DNA of 64,000 bases from Acetobacterium sp. KB-1. GTDB lineage: Bacteria > Bacillota > Clostridia > Eubacteriales > Eubacteriaceae. The notes beneath the pieces are model-generated. The model saw nothing but the letters and a program-made list of their open reading frames with translations. It did no database searches and was not told the DNA's origin. The position numbers and the translations under genes were made by a program. Each line of letters begins with the position of its first letter. The stretch's first letter is position 1. Location of the stretch: contig NZ_CP030040.1 of NCBI RefSeq assembly GCF_003260995.1, forward strand, positions 333,387 through 397,386. The letters are read 5' to 3'. Shown here piece after piece: positions 52,841 to 61,131 of this stretch.

Positions 52841-54340
52841 ATGGGAAAATATTTACTGGGTCTTGACAATGGCGGCACCATGATTAAAGCGGCACTTTAC
52901 GATTTAAAAGGAAACGAGGTGGCAATTTCTAGCTCCAAAACAGCCATGTACCAGCCGGAACCGGGCTTCACCGAACGTGACGTCGAAGAAATGTGGCAGG
53001 CCAATGTCAAAGCGATTAAAGGGGTGATCGCCAAAGCCGGTATCAATGGCAGTGAGATCATCGGGCTCTCCGCCACTGGTCATGGGAACGGCCTCTATCT
53101 GGTTCGGGCTGATGGTAGCCAGACTACCAATGGCATGATCTCCACCGATGTCCGGGGCCGGGAATACGTTATTAAATGGCAGAAAGACGGCACCCATGAT
53201 AAGATCTTGCCTAAAACCATGCAGAGTGTTTTTGCGGGACAGCCCACTACTCTGCTAAGATGGTTTATGGATCATAAACCCGAGGTACTGGAAGAAACCC
53301 GTTGGATTTTTATGTGCAAGGACTATATCCGTTTCCGGTTAACCGGAGAAGCTTATGGGGAAATTGCTGATATGTCCGGTTCCAGTCTGATGAATGTCCG
53401 GGATGTGAAATATGACCGGGATCTGCTCAAAGACATGGGGCTTGAAAGCATTTATGATAAATTGCCGCCACTGCGTTATTCAGGGGAAGTCTGCGGCACG
53501 ATTACCAAGGAAGTGGCCGAACTGACCGGACTGTCTGAAGGAACCCCAGTGGCCGGGGGCTGTATGGATATTCACGCCTCAGCAATGGCAGTGGGAATCA
53601 CCGATGAGGATAAAATGTGCGTGGTGGCCGGGACCTGGAGCATCAATGAATATATCAGTAAAAAACCGGTAGTGGACAAGGACTTGTTTATGACCTCCAT
53701 TTATCCGATCCCCGGTTATTGGATGATCTTGGAAGGCAGCCCGACCTCGGCCAGTAATCTGGAATGGTTTTTAACTGAAATCCTTCGGGATATTGATCTC
53801 AAAGAGCAGGATGTCTATGAGTATTCCAACCATTGTGTCAACTGTGTGGCCGATGAAGATTGTGGCGTGGTCTTCCTACCCTTTTTATACGCCAGCAATG
53901 TCAACATCAATGCCAAGGCCTGTTTTGTCGGATTGTCCAGCTATCACAACCGGGATAATATGCTAAGAGCCGTTTACGAAGGGATTGTCTTTAGTCATAA
54001 GTATCATATTGAAAAGTTGCTTAAATATCGTAGTGCCCCAAAGAGTATCCGCATAGCCGGTGGGGTGGCTAAATCCCGGGTTTGGGTGCAGATGTTTGCA
54101 GATATTCTTAAGGTGCCTATTGAAGTCACTGAATGTACCGAACTGGGGGCACTGGGAGCAGCGATTTGTGCCGGGGTTGCCACTGGCGCCTATGAAAGTT
54201 TCAAGGCGGCTTCGGATGTGATGGTGGAAATTGCCTTTACTGCGGTTCCCGACCCCACTAAACAGGCCCTTTATGAAAAGAAGTACAACCGCTATCTGAA
54301 GGTTATCAATGCGCTGGATGGGATCTGGGACGAGTATTAA
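52841..54340 (+). CDS. FGGY-family carbohydrate/polyol kinase
   Basis: 499 residues from ATG 52841 (GGAGG 9 nt upstream; the earlier ATG at 52778 has no ribosome site). The N-terminal phosphate-binding motif GLDNGGTMIKAALYD and the C-terminal GGVAKSRVWVQMFADIL fit the FGGY family. Overall similarity looks closest to L-xylulose kinase LyxK and erythritol kinase-like members, not to glycerol kinase. It phosphorylates a sugar or polyol from ATP in the cytoplasm. First enzyme of the operon that also has a GlpABC-like oxidation module and a class II aldolase, so a polyol seems the likely substrate. Confidence 0.88.
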   Translation: MGKYLLGLDNGGTMIKAALYDLKGNEVAISSSKTAMYQPEPGFTERDVEEMWQANVKAIKGVIAKAGINGSEIIGLSATGHGNGLYLVRADGSQTTNGMISTDVRGREYVIKWQKDGTHDKILPKTMQSVFAGQPTTLLRWFMDHKPEVLEETRWIFMCKDYIRFRLTGEAYGEIADMSGSSLMNVRDVKYDRDLLKDMGLESIYDKLPPLRYSGEVCGTITKEVAELTGLSEGTPVAGGCMDIHASAMAVGITDEDKMCVVAGTWSINEYISKKPVVDKDLFMTSIYPIPGYWMILEGSPTSASNLEWFLTEILRDIDLKEQDVYEYSNHCVNCVADEDCGVVFLPFLYASNVNINAKACFVGLSSYHNRDNMLRAVYEGIVFSHKYHIEKLLKYRSAPKSIRIAGGVAKSRVWVQMFADILKVPIEVTECTELGALGAAICAGVATGAYESFKAASDVMVEIAFTAVPDPTKQALYEKKYNRYLKVINALDGIWDEY

Positions 54341-54381
54341 AGAAGGCCATTCAGCAATTACCAAGGAACGTTATGCATCGC

Positions 54382-54482
54382 TTCGTAGGGGCGAGGGTCT
54401 GACCCCTAGGTCATTATCAATCGCCCGGAAACGTTGATCTCAAGATAAACGCTTGCAGGCGGGTACTACCCGCCCCTACGAA
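54382..54482. repeat. GC-rich palindromic repeat, copy 2 (full)
   Basis: 101 bp with inverted ends TTCGTAGGGGCG and CGCCCCTACGAA; near the right end GGCGGGT and ACCCGCC fold tightly. It fills the gap between the kinase and SDR genes. Confidence 0.8.
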
Positions 54483-54523
54483 CCCATAATGGACAAATAT
54501 GTAAAAAAACGGGAGACTAAGAA

Positions 54524-55282
54524 ATGGATTTAAAATTAAAAGGAAAAAACGCCATCATCACCGGGGGTTCCCGGGGAGTGGGACGGGCGATTGCTCTGGG
54601 GCTAGCAGCAGAAGGCGTTAATGTGGTGGTAACAGCCCGAAAAAAATCGAAAGAACTATTGGAAGTGGTAGAAGAAGCTAAATCCATGGGGGTAAACGCC
54701 TATCCTTTGGGGGTAAGCATGAATAATGCCGATGATGTGGGGAAAATGATGAAGGCGGCCGAAGCGCTGCTGGGAGATCTGGATATACTGATCAATAACG
54801 CTGGGATCTGGTTAACCGGATGGATTCAGGATATCCCCTTATCGGACTGGGAAGAGACCATGGATGTGAACTTGACAGCGCCTTTTCTCACCTCTCAATA
54901 TTTTGCCAAAATCAATCTAAAAAAGAAGCGACCCGGGCGGATTATTAATATTAATTCTCAGGCGGCCTTTAACGGCTCTACCACTGGCCATGCCCACTAC
55001 GCTGCCAGCAAGGCGGGGATGGTAGCATTGACCATTTCCATGGCCCGGGAGCTGTCGTCTAAAGGGATTACGGTTAACGGCATTGCCCTGGGGATAGTTA
55101 ACACCGATATGATTAGGGACAACTTAGAAGCCAACCCCGGTTATTACGAAAGCCGGATCCCCATTGGTCGCGTGGCTCAGCCGGAAGATGTGGCCAACAT
55201 CGCAGTCTTTATGGTCTCGGAACCGGCATCTTATCTCACTGGCACAACCATCGATGCGACCGGAGGAATGCTAATGCGGTAG
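54524..55282 (+). CDS. Short-chain dehydrogenase/reductase
   Basis: 252 residues, classical SDR. Cofactor loop TGGSRGVGRAIA (about residues 12-23), NNAG at 91-94, catalytic Ser in INSQAAF and YAASK for Tyr/Lys. It interconverts an alcohol and a ketone with NAD(P). In this operon it could oxidise a polyol or reduce a keto-sugar. GGGAGA precedes the ATG. Substrate cannot be told from sequence. Confidence 0.9.
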   Translation: MDLKLKGKNAIITGGSRGVGRAIALGLAAEGVNVVVTARKKSKELLEVVEEAKSMGVNAYPLGVSMNNADDVGKMMKAAEALLGDLDILINNAGIWLTGWIQDIPLSDWEETMDVNLTAPFLTSQYFAKINLKKKRPGRIININSQAAFNGSTTGHAHYAASKAGMVALTISMARELSSKGITVNGIALGIVNTDMIRDNLEANPGYYESRIPIGRVAQPEDVANIAVFMVSEPASYLTGTTIDATGGMLMR

Positions 55283-55320
55283 GGTATTTAAACGGAACAT
55301 GGGTTGCAAGACGGACGACT

Positions 55321-55347
55321 GCGGGCGGTAGTACCTGCCCCTACGAA
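55321..55347. repeat. GC-rich palindromic repeat, copy 3 (partial)
   Basis: GCGGGCGGTAGTACCTGCCC followed by CTACGAA, matching the right end of the copy at 54382; it can fold as GGGC.GGT/ACC.GCCC. It lies in the gap between the SDR and the flavoprotein genes. Confidence 0.7.
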
Positions 55348-55400
55348 GCAGAATAAACAACGGCGTAAAAAACACACACCATTTACGAAAGGAAAAGAGA

Positions 55401-56858
55401 ATGAATCATTATGACATCATCATCATTGGGGGCGGTATCACTGGTACGGCCATTGCCCATGAATGTTCAAAATATAAACTGACAGCCGCCCTGTTAGAGC
55501 GGGGCACCGATATCGGTATTGGTGCTACCAAAGGAAATGGCGGGGTCGTTCACCCCGGCTACGATCCCACTCCAGGCAGTCTGAAAGCAAAGATCAATGT
55601 CCGGGGAGCCAATCTTTATCCCAAACTGGCCAGGGACTTAAATTTTGGTATTATCAATCCGGGTATGTTCGTGATCGGGTTTACCGATGCCGATGAAGCG
55701 GCATTAAAACACAAGCTGGAGTTCGGTATCAAAAACGGGGTGCGGGATCTGGCCATTATCAATGCCGACCAAATGCGAAGCCGTGAGCCCCACCTGGCTG
55801 CCAATGCCAGGTATGCTCTTTATGCTCCTACAGCCACCGTGGTGGACCCCTTTGAGGTGGCGATCGCCTTTGCTGAAAATGCTAAAGCCAACGGTGTGGC
55901 GATTTTGACGAGTCAGCCAGTAACCGCGATACAAAAAAAAGAGGACGGCAGTTTTCTGATTAACACTCCCGATCAACAATTGTCCTGCTCCTATATCGTC
56001 AACGCAGCTGGCAACCATGCTGATGATGTGGCCAGGTTGGCAGGGATTTCTGAATACCAGATGAAGCCGCGGCATGGGGATCTGCTGGTGTTGGACAAGG
56101 ATATGGTCAATAAGCCCAAAACGGTGATGTTCCCCTGTCCCGGACCGGATACCAAGGGGATTGCCTGTATTCCCACGGTTCATGGCAATACCATTGTTGG
56201 TTCTACCGCGACCATGATGGATGACAAGGAGGCACTCAACAACTATGCCCCCGGAATTCAGGCTTTGATTGATGGAGTGCATAAGATTTTACCGGAACTC
56301 GACGCCGGTAAAATTATCCGCACCTTTGCTGGGCTGCGGCCAGTGGTGCTGAACAACAATAATGATTTTTTCATTGCCGAGTCGCTAACTGTCAAAGGTT
56401 TTATTCATGCCGCTGGAATTCAGTCCCCGGGGGTAGCCTCAGCACCGGCGATTGCCGAAACGGTCCGTGATCTGTTGGATGATGCCGGACTTGAAATGAA
56501 ACTAAAACCGGATTATAATCCTTTTCGGGAGAAAAAACCTGTCTTTGGCACACTGTCCATTGACGAACAGGATTTCCTGATCCAAAAGAATCCTGCCTAT
56601 GGACGGATTGTCTGTCGTTGTGAAACGGTCACCGAAGGTGAAATCGTCGATGCCATCCACGGGATCATTCCGGCCCGCACCTTGGATGCGATTAAACGCC
56701 GGACTCGGGCCGGGATGGGGAGATGCCAAAGCGGCTTCTGTCAGTATAAGGTCATTTCTATTCTGAGCCGGGAGTTGGGGCTGCCAGTTTCTGACATCTG
56801 TCTGGAAGATCGGGGCTCACAACAGCTCTGTGGATCGGTTAAGGGAGGTGTGAAATGA
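55401..56858 (+). CDS. GlpA-like FAD-dependent dehydrogenase with BFD-like iron-sulfur domain
   Basis: 485 residues. N-terminal FAD motif DIIIIGGGITGTAIAHECSKY, a DAO/GlpA-type core (GGVVHPGYDPTPGSLK, TFAGLRPVV), and a C-terminal BFD-like 2Fe-2S domain (VCRCETVTEGEIVDAI, RAGMGRCQSGFC). This is the layout of the anaerobic glycerol-3-phosphate dehydrogenase subunit A. It would oxidise a polyol phosphate to the keto phosphate. Stop and start of the next gene overlap by 4 bp. GAAAGGAAAAG precedes the ATG. Confidence 0.9.
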   Translation: MNHYDIIIIGGGITGTAIAHECSKYKLTAALLERGTDIGIGATKGNGGVVHPGYDPTPGSLKAKINVRGANLYPKLARDLNFGIINPGMFVIGFTDADEAALKHKLEFGIKNGVRDLAIINADQMRSREPHLAANARYALYAPTATVVDPFEVAIAFAENAKANGVAILTSQPVTAIQKKEDGSFLINTPDQQLSCSYIVNAAGNHADDVARLAGISEYQMKPRHGDLLVLDKDMVNKPKTVMFPCPGPDTKGIACIPTVHGNTIVGSTATMMDDKEALNNYAPGIQALIDGVHKILPELDAGKIIRTFAGLRPVVLNNNNDFFIAESLTVKGFIHAAGIQSPGVASAPAIAETVRDLLDDAGLEMKLKPDYNPFREKKPVFGTLSIDEQDFLIQKNPAYGRIVCRCETVTEGEIVDAIHGIIPARTLDAIKRRTRAGMGRCQSGFCQYKVISILSRELGLPVSDICLEDRGSQQLCGSVKGGVK

Positions 56859-58171
56859 AACAGTTAAATTATGATGTCGTCATCATTGGTGGTGGTCCGG
56901 CTGGTATGGCGGCGGCCCTGAAAGCCAAAGAAAAGGGTGCCACCGTTGCCATTATCGAACGTAACGACGAACTGGGAGGCATTCTTAATCAGTGTATTCA
57001 CAGTGGTTTTGGGCTCAGCTATTTTAAGCAGGAGCTCACCGGCCCGGAATACGCCGAGCTGTTTATTAATCAGGTGGCAACTACCGGTATTGATGTATAT
57101 TTAAAAACCATGGTCATTGATTTATCCCAGGATCGTCAGGTTAAAGCGATGAATGAAGATGGCATGCTGCTTCTCTGTGCCGGGGCCATTGTGCTGGCCA
57201 TGGGGTGTCGGGAACGGACCCGGGGTGCGATTAAAATTCCTGGTTCAAGACCGGCTGGAGTCCTCACCGCCGGACTGGCGCAGCGGTATGTAAACATCGA
57301 AAACCGTAAACCCGGGGAACGAGTTGTCATTTTGGGTTCCGGTGATATCGGTCTGATCATGGCGAGACGGTTGACCCTTGAAGGTATGCAGGTTCTGGGG
57401 GTGTATGAGCTGATGCCATATGCTAACGGACTATACCGAAACATTAAAAACTGTCTGGATGATTTTGATATCCCCCTCCATTTGTCAACCACGGTAACTA
57501 ATATTATCGGCCATCCTCATCTGGAAGCTATTGAGGTGGCTAAGGTTGACGAAAACTTTAAGGTGATTGAAGAAACCCGAGAAGTAGTCCCCTGTGATAC
57601 TCTGCTGCTATCCATTGGTCTGATTCCCGAAAATGAGCTATCCCAAAAATCCGGAGTCAGTCTAAATCCCCGGACTAACGGTCCGTTGGTTAACGAAGAG
57701 CTGGAAACTGACCAGCCAGGAATCTTTGCCTGCGGAAATGTCCTTCACGTTCACGATCTGGTGGATAACGTCACCCTGGAAGCCGAAGCTGCCGGAGCTG
57801 CTGCCGCTGTCTATGCTTTGCAGCAAAAGGTAGAGGCAATGGCTGGTGAAAACAGATCGGCCAAAAATAAATCAACTATTCCGCTGGGACCCGGAGAAAA
57901 TGTCGGCTATACCGTGCCAGCTAAACTGACCAGCCCGACTAAAAAAGCGGCACGAATTTTATTCCGGGTGCGAAAACCGCTAGAAAATGCCGAAGTTATC
58001 ATTCAATCCGGTAAAAAAATTATATATCAAGGTAAACCCAGAGCCTTTAAGCCCAGTGTGATGGAAGAGGTACAGCTAAACCCAGACGAAATAAATGGAT
58101 TAAAGGCTATGAGCGATCAAAATAGTGTAGCGCTACCGATAATCGTATCGGTCCGGGAGGTGAAACAATGA
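56855..58171 (+). CDS. FAD/NAD(P)-dependent oxidoreductase, partner of the GlpA-like protein
   Basis: 438 residues. FAD motif VVIIGGGPAGMAAALKAKEKG, family loop LGGILNQCIHSGFGLSYF, a second nucleotide site RVVILGSGDIGLIMARRL and GIFACGNVLHVHDLVDNVT near the end of the core, then an extra C-terminal part of about 100 residues. Such proteins accompany GlpA-like and DUF1667 proteins in clostridia, passing electrons to NAD(P) or another carrier. It overlaps its neighbours by 4 bp on both sides, so the three are co-translated and probably form a complex. Confidence 0.88.
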   Translation: MKQLNYDVVIIGGGPAGMAAALKAKEKGATVAIIERNDELGGILNQCIHSGFGLSYFKQELTGPEYAELFINQVATTGIDVYLKTMVIDLSQDRQVKAMNEDGMLLLCAGAIVLAMGCRERTRGAIKIPGSRPAGVLTAGLAQRYVNIENRKPGERVVILGSGDIGLIMARRLTLEGMQVLGVYELMPYANGLYRNIKNCLDDFDIPLHLSTTVTNIIGHPHLEAIEVAKVDENFKVIEETREVVPCDTLLLSIGLIPENELSQKSGVSLNPRTNGPLVNEELETDQPGIFACGNVLHVHDLVDNVTLEAEAAGAAAAVYALQQKVEAMAGENRSAKNKSTIPLGPGENVGYTVPAKLTSPTKKAARILFRVRKPLENAEVIIQSGKKIIYQGKPRAFKPSVMEEVQLNPDEINGLKAMSDQNSVALPIIVSVREVKQ

Positions 58172-58590
58172 GTCGTTATAAAAGTGAAATTAAAAGTGAA
58201 ATTAAAAGTGAAGAAGAAATAAAAGTTTGCTGCACCACCTGTCCCAAGGAATGCGTTATTACGGTTCATCTAAAAAAGGGCGTTATGGACAGAGTGGAGG
58301 GAGAAGGCTGTAAGCGGGGTAAAAAGTTTGCGCAAAAGGAGATTACCACGCCAGAAAGAACATTAACCAGTACAGTTATGGTGAAATGTGGTGACAAAGC
58401 CTGCCTATTACCAGTAAAAACGGCCGGCCCCATCCCCAAAAAAGCCATGGCTCTAGCCATGGACGCGATCCGCAAAACGAAGCTCACCGGCTCCTGCCAG
58501 ATGGGGGATGTAGTCATTGCGGATATCTGCGGCACCGGGGTAGATGTGGTGGCTTGTCGAAGTATTAAGGAGGAAAATCATGCGTGTTAA
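58168..58590 (+). CDS. DUF1667 protein, third part of the GlpABC-like module
   Basis: 140 residues. The N-terminus repeats SEIKSEIKSE, then conserved Cys: CCTTCPKECVITV, then GEGCKRGKKFA and ADICGTGVDVVAC, as in DUF1667. The Cys suggest an iron-sulfur site. In many clostridia it is encoded directly after the GlpA-like and NAD(P)/FAD proteins, as here (4-bp overlap), and overlaps the aldolase start by 11 bp. The exact part it plays is unknown. Confidence 0.88.
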   Translation: MSRYKSEIKSEIKSEEEIKVCCTTCPKECVITVHLKKGVMDRVEGEGCKRGKKFAQKEITTPERTLTSTVMVKCGDKACLLPVKTAGPIPKKAMALAMDAIRKTKLTGSCQMGDVVIADICGTGVDVVACRSIKEENHAC

Positions 58591-59440
58591 TCTCAGTAAA
58601 ATTTTAGCGGATGCCAATCACAAAGGATGCGGCATCGGGGCGTTTAATACACCCAATCTGGAAAGTGTTCAGGCGGTGATCGCTGCGGCAGAGACCCTGA
58701 ACCAGCCGGTGATCATCATGCATGCCCAGATTCATGAAAGCCTTGTTCCCCTGGAAATGATCGGTCCGGTAATGATCCGGTTCGCCGATCAGGCCAAGGT
58801 AAACGTCTGCGTTCATCTGGATCATGGCGAAGATCTGGGTTACCTGCTTCACGCCATGAAAATGGGTTTTACCTCAGTGATGTATGATGGCTCGAGGTTG
58901 CCCTATGAGGAAAATCTGGCCAACACCCGGGAAATTGTCCGGGTGGCCCATTATCTGGGGGTATCGGTGGAAGCTGAGCTGGGCCGGGTGCTACGACCAG
59001 AAGGCGGGGGCGTTCCAGATCCCGAGGAAGAAGCCCTGACCCCGGAAGCATGCTACACCGATCCAGCGATGGCTAACGCCTTTGTGGCGGCCACTGGGGT
59101 GGATGCACTGGCGATTGCCTTTGGCACTGCCCATGGCGTTTATGAAGCCGAACCCTGTCTGGATTTTGATCGGATCGCAGCGATTCACGAATTGGTGGAG
59201 GTACCATTGGTGATGCATGGTGGTTCCGGGGTATGTGCGGCTGACTTCCGCAAAGCCATCGTATCCGGGATTTCAAAAATCAATTACTTTACATATATGT
59301 CCCTGGCTGGAGGTCAAGCGGTTAAAGCCTATTCTGATCAAAACCCCGGTCGGGACCTGCGCTTTGATGAAATTGCCGAGATTGCCCGGGTTGCCATGCA
59401 GGCTGATGTGGAACGGGCGATGAAGATGTTCCGGGGTTAA
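58580..59440 (+). CDS. Class II ketose-(bis)phosphate aldolase
   Basis: 286 residues from ATG 58580 (AAGGAGG 7 nt upstream, inside DUF1667). Zinc-dependent class II aldolase: HLDHGED (zinc His and catalytic Asp region), VEAELGRV, AFGTAHGVY and MHGGSGV. This family splits ketose 1-phosphates or 1,6-bisphosphates to dihydroxyacetone phosphate and an aldehyde. It is the last gene of the operon. It could be fructose-, tagatose- or another ketose-phosphate aldolase; the operon suggests a substrate derived from a polyol. Confidence 0.92.
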   Translation: MRVNLSKILADANHKGCGIGAFNTPNLESVQAVIAAAETLNQPVIIMHAQIHESLVPLEMIGPVMIRFADQAKVNVCVHLDHGEDLGYLLHAMKMGFTSVMYDGSRLPYEENLANTREIVRVAHYLGVSVEAELGRVLRPEGGGVPDPEEEALTPEACYTDPAMANAFVAATGVDALAIAFGTAHGVYEAEPCLDFDRIAAIHELVEVPLVMHGGSGVCAADFRKAIVSGISKINYFTYMSLAGGQAVKAYSDQNPGRDLRFDEIAEIARVAMQADVERAMKMFRG

Positions 59441-59493
59441 GTGAGTGTTTGTCATTTTGTCTTGGGATTGATAAAAGTTAAGGGACGGGCTAA

Positions 59494-59558
59494 CGTAAAA
59501 AAATCCTTTTGATGTATATCGTCACCGTTGAAAAAACTGTGACGATTATCAAAAGGAT
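59494..59558 (-). terminator. Terminator of the acidic repeat-protein gene (minus strand)
   Basis: ATCCTTTTGAT (59503-59513) pairs with ATCAAAAGGAT (59548-59558) and, inside, ATCGTCAC with GTGACGAT. The A-run at 59497-59502 gives T-run on the minus strand. It may also stop the plus-strand operon, but no plus-strand T-run is present. Confidence 0.8.
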
Positions 59559-59628
59559 CCTTAATATAATGTGAATATTTTTGTGACTATCGGCTAAAAC
59601 TGGATGTACACACAGATTAAATCAGTTG

Positions 59629-59997
59629 TTATTTTTTGCCATCTGAATCGGCCATGAAATTATGCATATTTCCAGCATTATTTTTTGCCAGTTCTTCAGC
59701 TTCGCTATAAATACCATCTTCGTTTTCTTCAACCACTTTTTCTTTTTCCGCTAATTCGCTAGCTTGTGTATAAATACCTTCGGTTTGATCGGATTCTACT
59801 GGGGAATGTTTTATTTGCTTGTCAACTTTTGGGTTGTGACCGTCTGGATCAGCCATGAATGTGTGAACATCTTCGCGATTCGCCTTTGCTGCTTCCTCAG
59901 CTTCCCCATAAATAGGATCTACACCACTTTTGATATTTTTATCTTTTGCACCAAGTTCCTCGGCATTGCCGTAAACGCCTTTTTTTTCGTTATCCAT
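59629..59997 (-). CDS. Acidic protein with internal repeat, unknown function
   Basis: 122 residues, strongly charged, no signal peptide or membrane segment. Two long units repeat: IYGEAEEAAKANREDVHTFMADPDGHN and, at the end, a unit starting IYSEAEELAKNN and ending MHNFMADSDG; two shorter ones (VYGNAEELGAK, IYTQASELAEKE) precede each. So the protein is a doubled pair of a G-[IV]-Y-x2-A-x-E-L motif and an FMAD-DG motif. No Cys. AGGAGG precedes the ATG, and a terminator follows, so it is probably expressed. I know no family for it. Confidence 0.7.
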   Translation of the reverse strand: MDNEKKGVYGNAEELGAKDKNIKSGVDPIYGEAEEAAKANREDVHTFMADPDGHNPKVDKQIKHSPVESDQTEGIYTQASELAEKEKVVEENEDGIYSEAEELAKNNAGNMHNFMADSDGKK

Positions 59998-60353
59998 GTT
60001 TCTACCTCCTGAAAATTGTTTTTCTTATATTATAATACCCTAAAAAAAACAACTCAAACATGATCTTAAAATAAGAATAAAAGGGAAGTCTGAAATAAGT
60101 ACTTCTGATTTTTCATGTGGCGGGTTTTAATGAAATAAAAGTGTGATTGCAGTTTACATAACCCAATTGATGATGTTTACAGGTTTTAGATTTTCTTAAA
60201 CGAAACTGAAAATATCTGATCCTTAAAGTGCCGAATGGGGTCTGACACCCGATTGACACAGAAACGTAATATTATCATCTCAGGAAAACAAAAGACGCAG
60301 CGACGCAACTAACCGTTTCGCCGACGCCAAAAAAACATAAGGAGATGTGTAAA
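59998..60353. other. Divergent gap upstream of the repeat protein and the DUF2202 gene
   Basis: 356 bp. A TTGACA (from about 60254) faces the DUF2202 gene but its -10 is unclear; a TATTATAAT-type -10 near 60035-60043 on the minus strand may serve the repeat protein. Nothing else recognisable. Confidence 0.35.
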
Positions 60354-60860
60354 ATGAAACGTTTATCAAAATTATTAACTGTTCTTCTACTGGCTTTCAC
60401 CTTGGTGGGTTCCATGGGAGTTGTGATGGCGGAAGGCAATGACTTCGGGTCGGCGGGAGCGCTGGCTGACGACAACTTGACGCTGGAGGAAATGCTGACC
60501 TACGCAATTCAGGATGAATATGCTGCCGAAGCAGAGTACGCTAAAATCATTGAAACCTACGGATCGGTTCGACCATACACTAACATTGTCAAGGCAGAAG
60601 CCAAACATATTGCAGCACTGACACCGCTTTTTGAAGCCAACTGCTTAGAGGTTCCAGTTAACGACGCAGCCAGTCACCTGGTCTTGCCTGCATCCTTGAA
60701 AGAAAGCTACGCCATTGGTGTCCAGGCTGAGATTTTGAATATTGACATGTACAACCGCTTTCTAACGCAAGAACTACCAGACACTGTTCGTAACGTGTTT
60801 GAATCACTGAAAAAAGCATCCGAAAGCCATCTGGCAGCATTCCAGCGAAAAGCTAACTAG
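60354..60860 (+). CDS. Secreted DUF2202 (ferritin-like) protein
   Basis: 168 residues from ATG 60354, preferred over ATG 60345 because AAGGAG is 9-10 nt upstream of it. A signal peptide (residues 1-28, cleavage likely after VMA) is followed by a helical DUF2202 domain of the ferritin-like group: IQDEYAAEAEYAKII, AEAKHIAALTPLFE, AEILNIDMYNRFL and ASESHLAAFQ, whose Glu and His could hold two metal ions. The role of DUF2202 proteins is not settled. It stands alone with a terminator downstream. Confidence 0.87.
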   Translation: MKRLSKLLTVLLLAFTLVGSMGVVMAEGNDFGSAGALADDNLTLEEMLTYAIQDEYAAEAEYAKIIETYGSVRPYTNIVKAEAKHIAALTPLFEANCLEVPVNDAASHLVLPASLKESYAIGVQAEILNIDMYNRFLTQELPDTVRNVFESLKKASESHLAAFQRKAN

Positions 60861-60901
60861 TCAGCTAGAATCGTTAGGCAGATTTTAAAACTGAATAAAC
60901 C

Positions 60902-60938
60902 AAAAAAGAGAAATGACCGCTGGTCTTTCTCTTTTTTT
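60902..60938 (+). terminator. Terminator after the DUF2202 gene
   Basis: AAAGAGAAA and GACC pair with GGTC and TTTCTCTTT (one bulged T), with a T-run. Also works for the minus strand because of its A-run. Confidence 0.85.
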
Positions 60939-60960
60939 CGATCTATAGAATTATTTTTTC

Positions 60961-61125
60961 CTATTGCAGAATCGTATTGCGGCCGGATCTTTTGGCCTGG
61001 TAAAGCAGGCGGTCGGCAGTCTCGATCAATTCACTGATGCTGGTATGGTCCCATTGGACAATTTCGCTACTAATCGTCAGATCGATGGTGTCGTGATAAA
61101 ATCGGCGATTACGCGAAAGAAGAGG
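60961..61125 (-). pseudogene. C-terminal remnant of a GGDEF (diguanylate cyclase) gene
   Basis: On the minus strand, a 54-codon frame ending at the TAG at 60961-60963 reads ISELIETADRLLYQAKRSGR followed by NTILQ, the characteristic end of a GGDEF domain, preceded by DLTISSEIVQWDHTS. A stop codon (61126-61128, minus) closes the frame, and the exonuclease gene ends six bases before the remnant. The active-site GGDEF motif and everything upstream are missing. It is a fragment left by deletion or rearrangement. Confidence 0.8.
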
Positions 61126-61131
61126 TTATAA

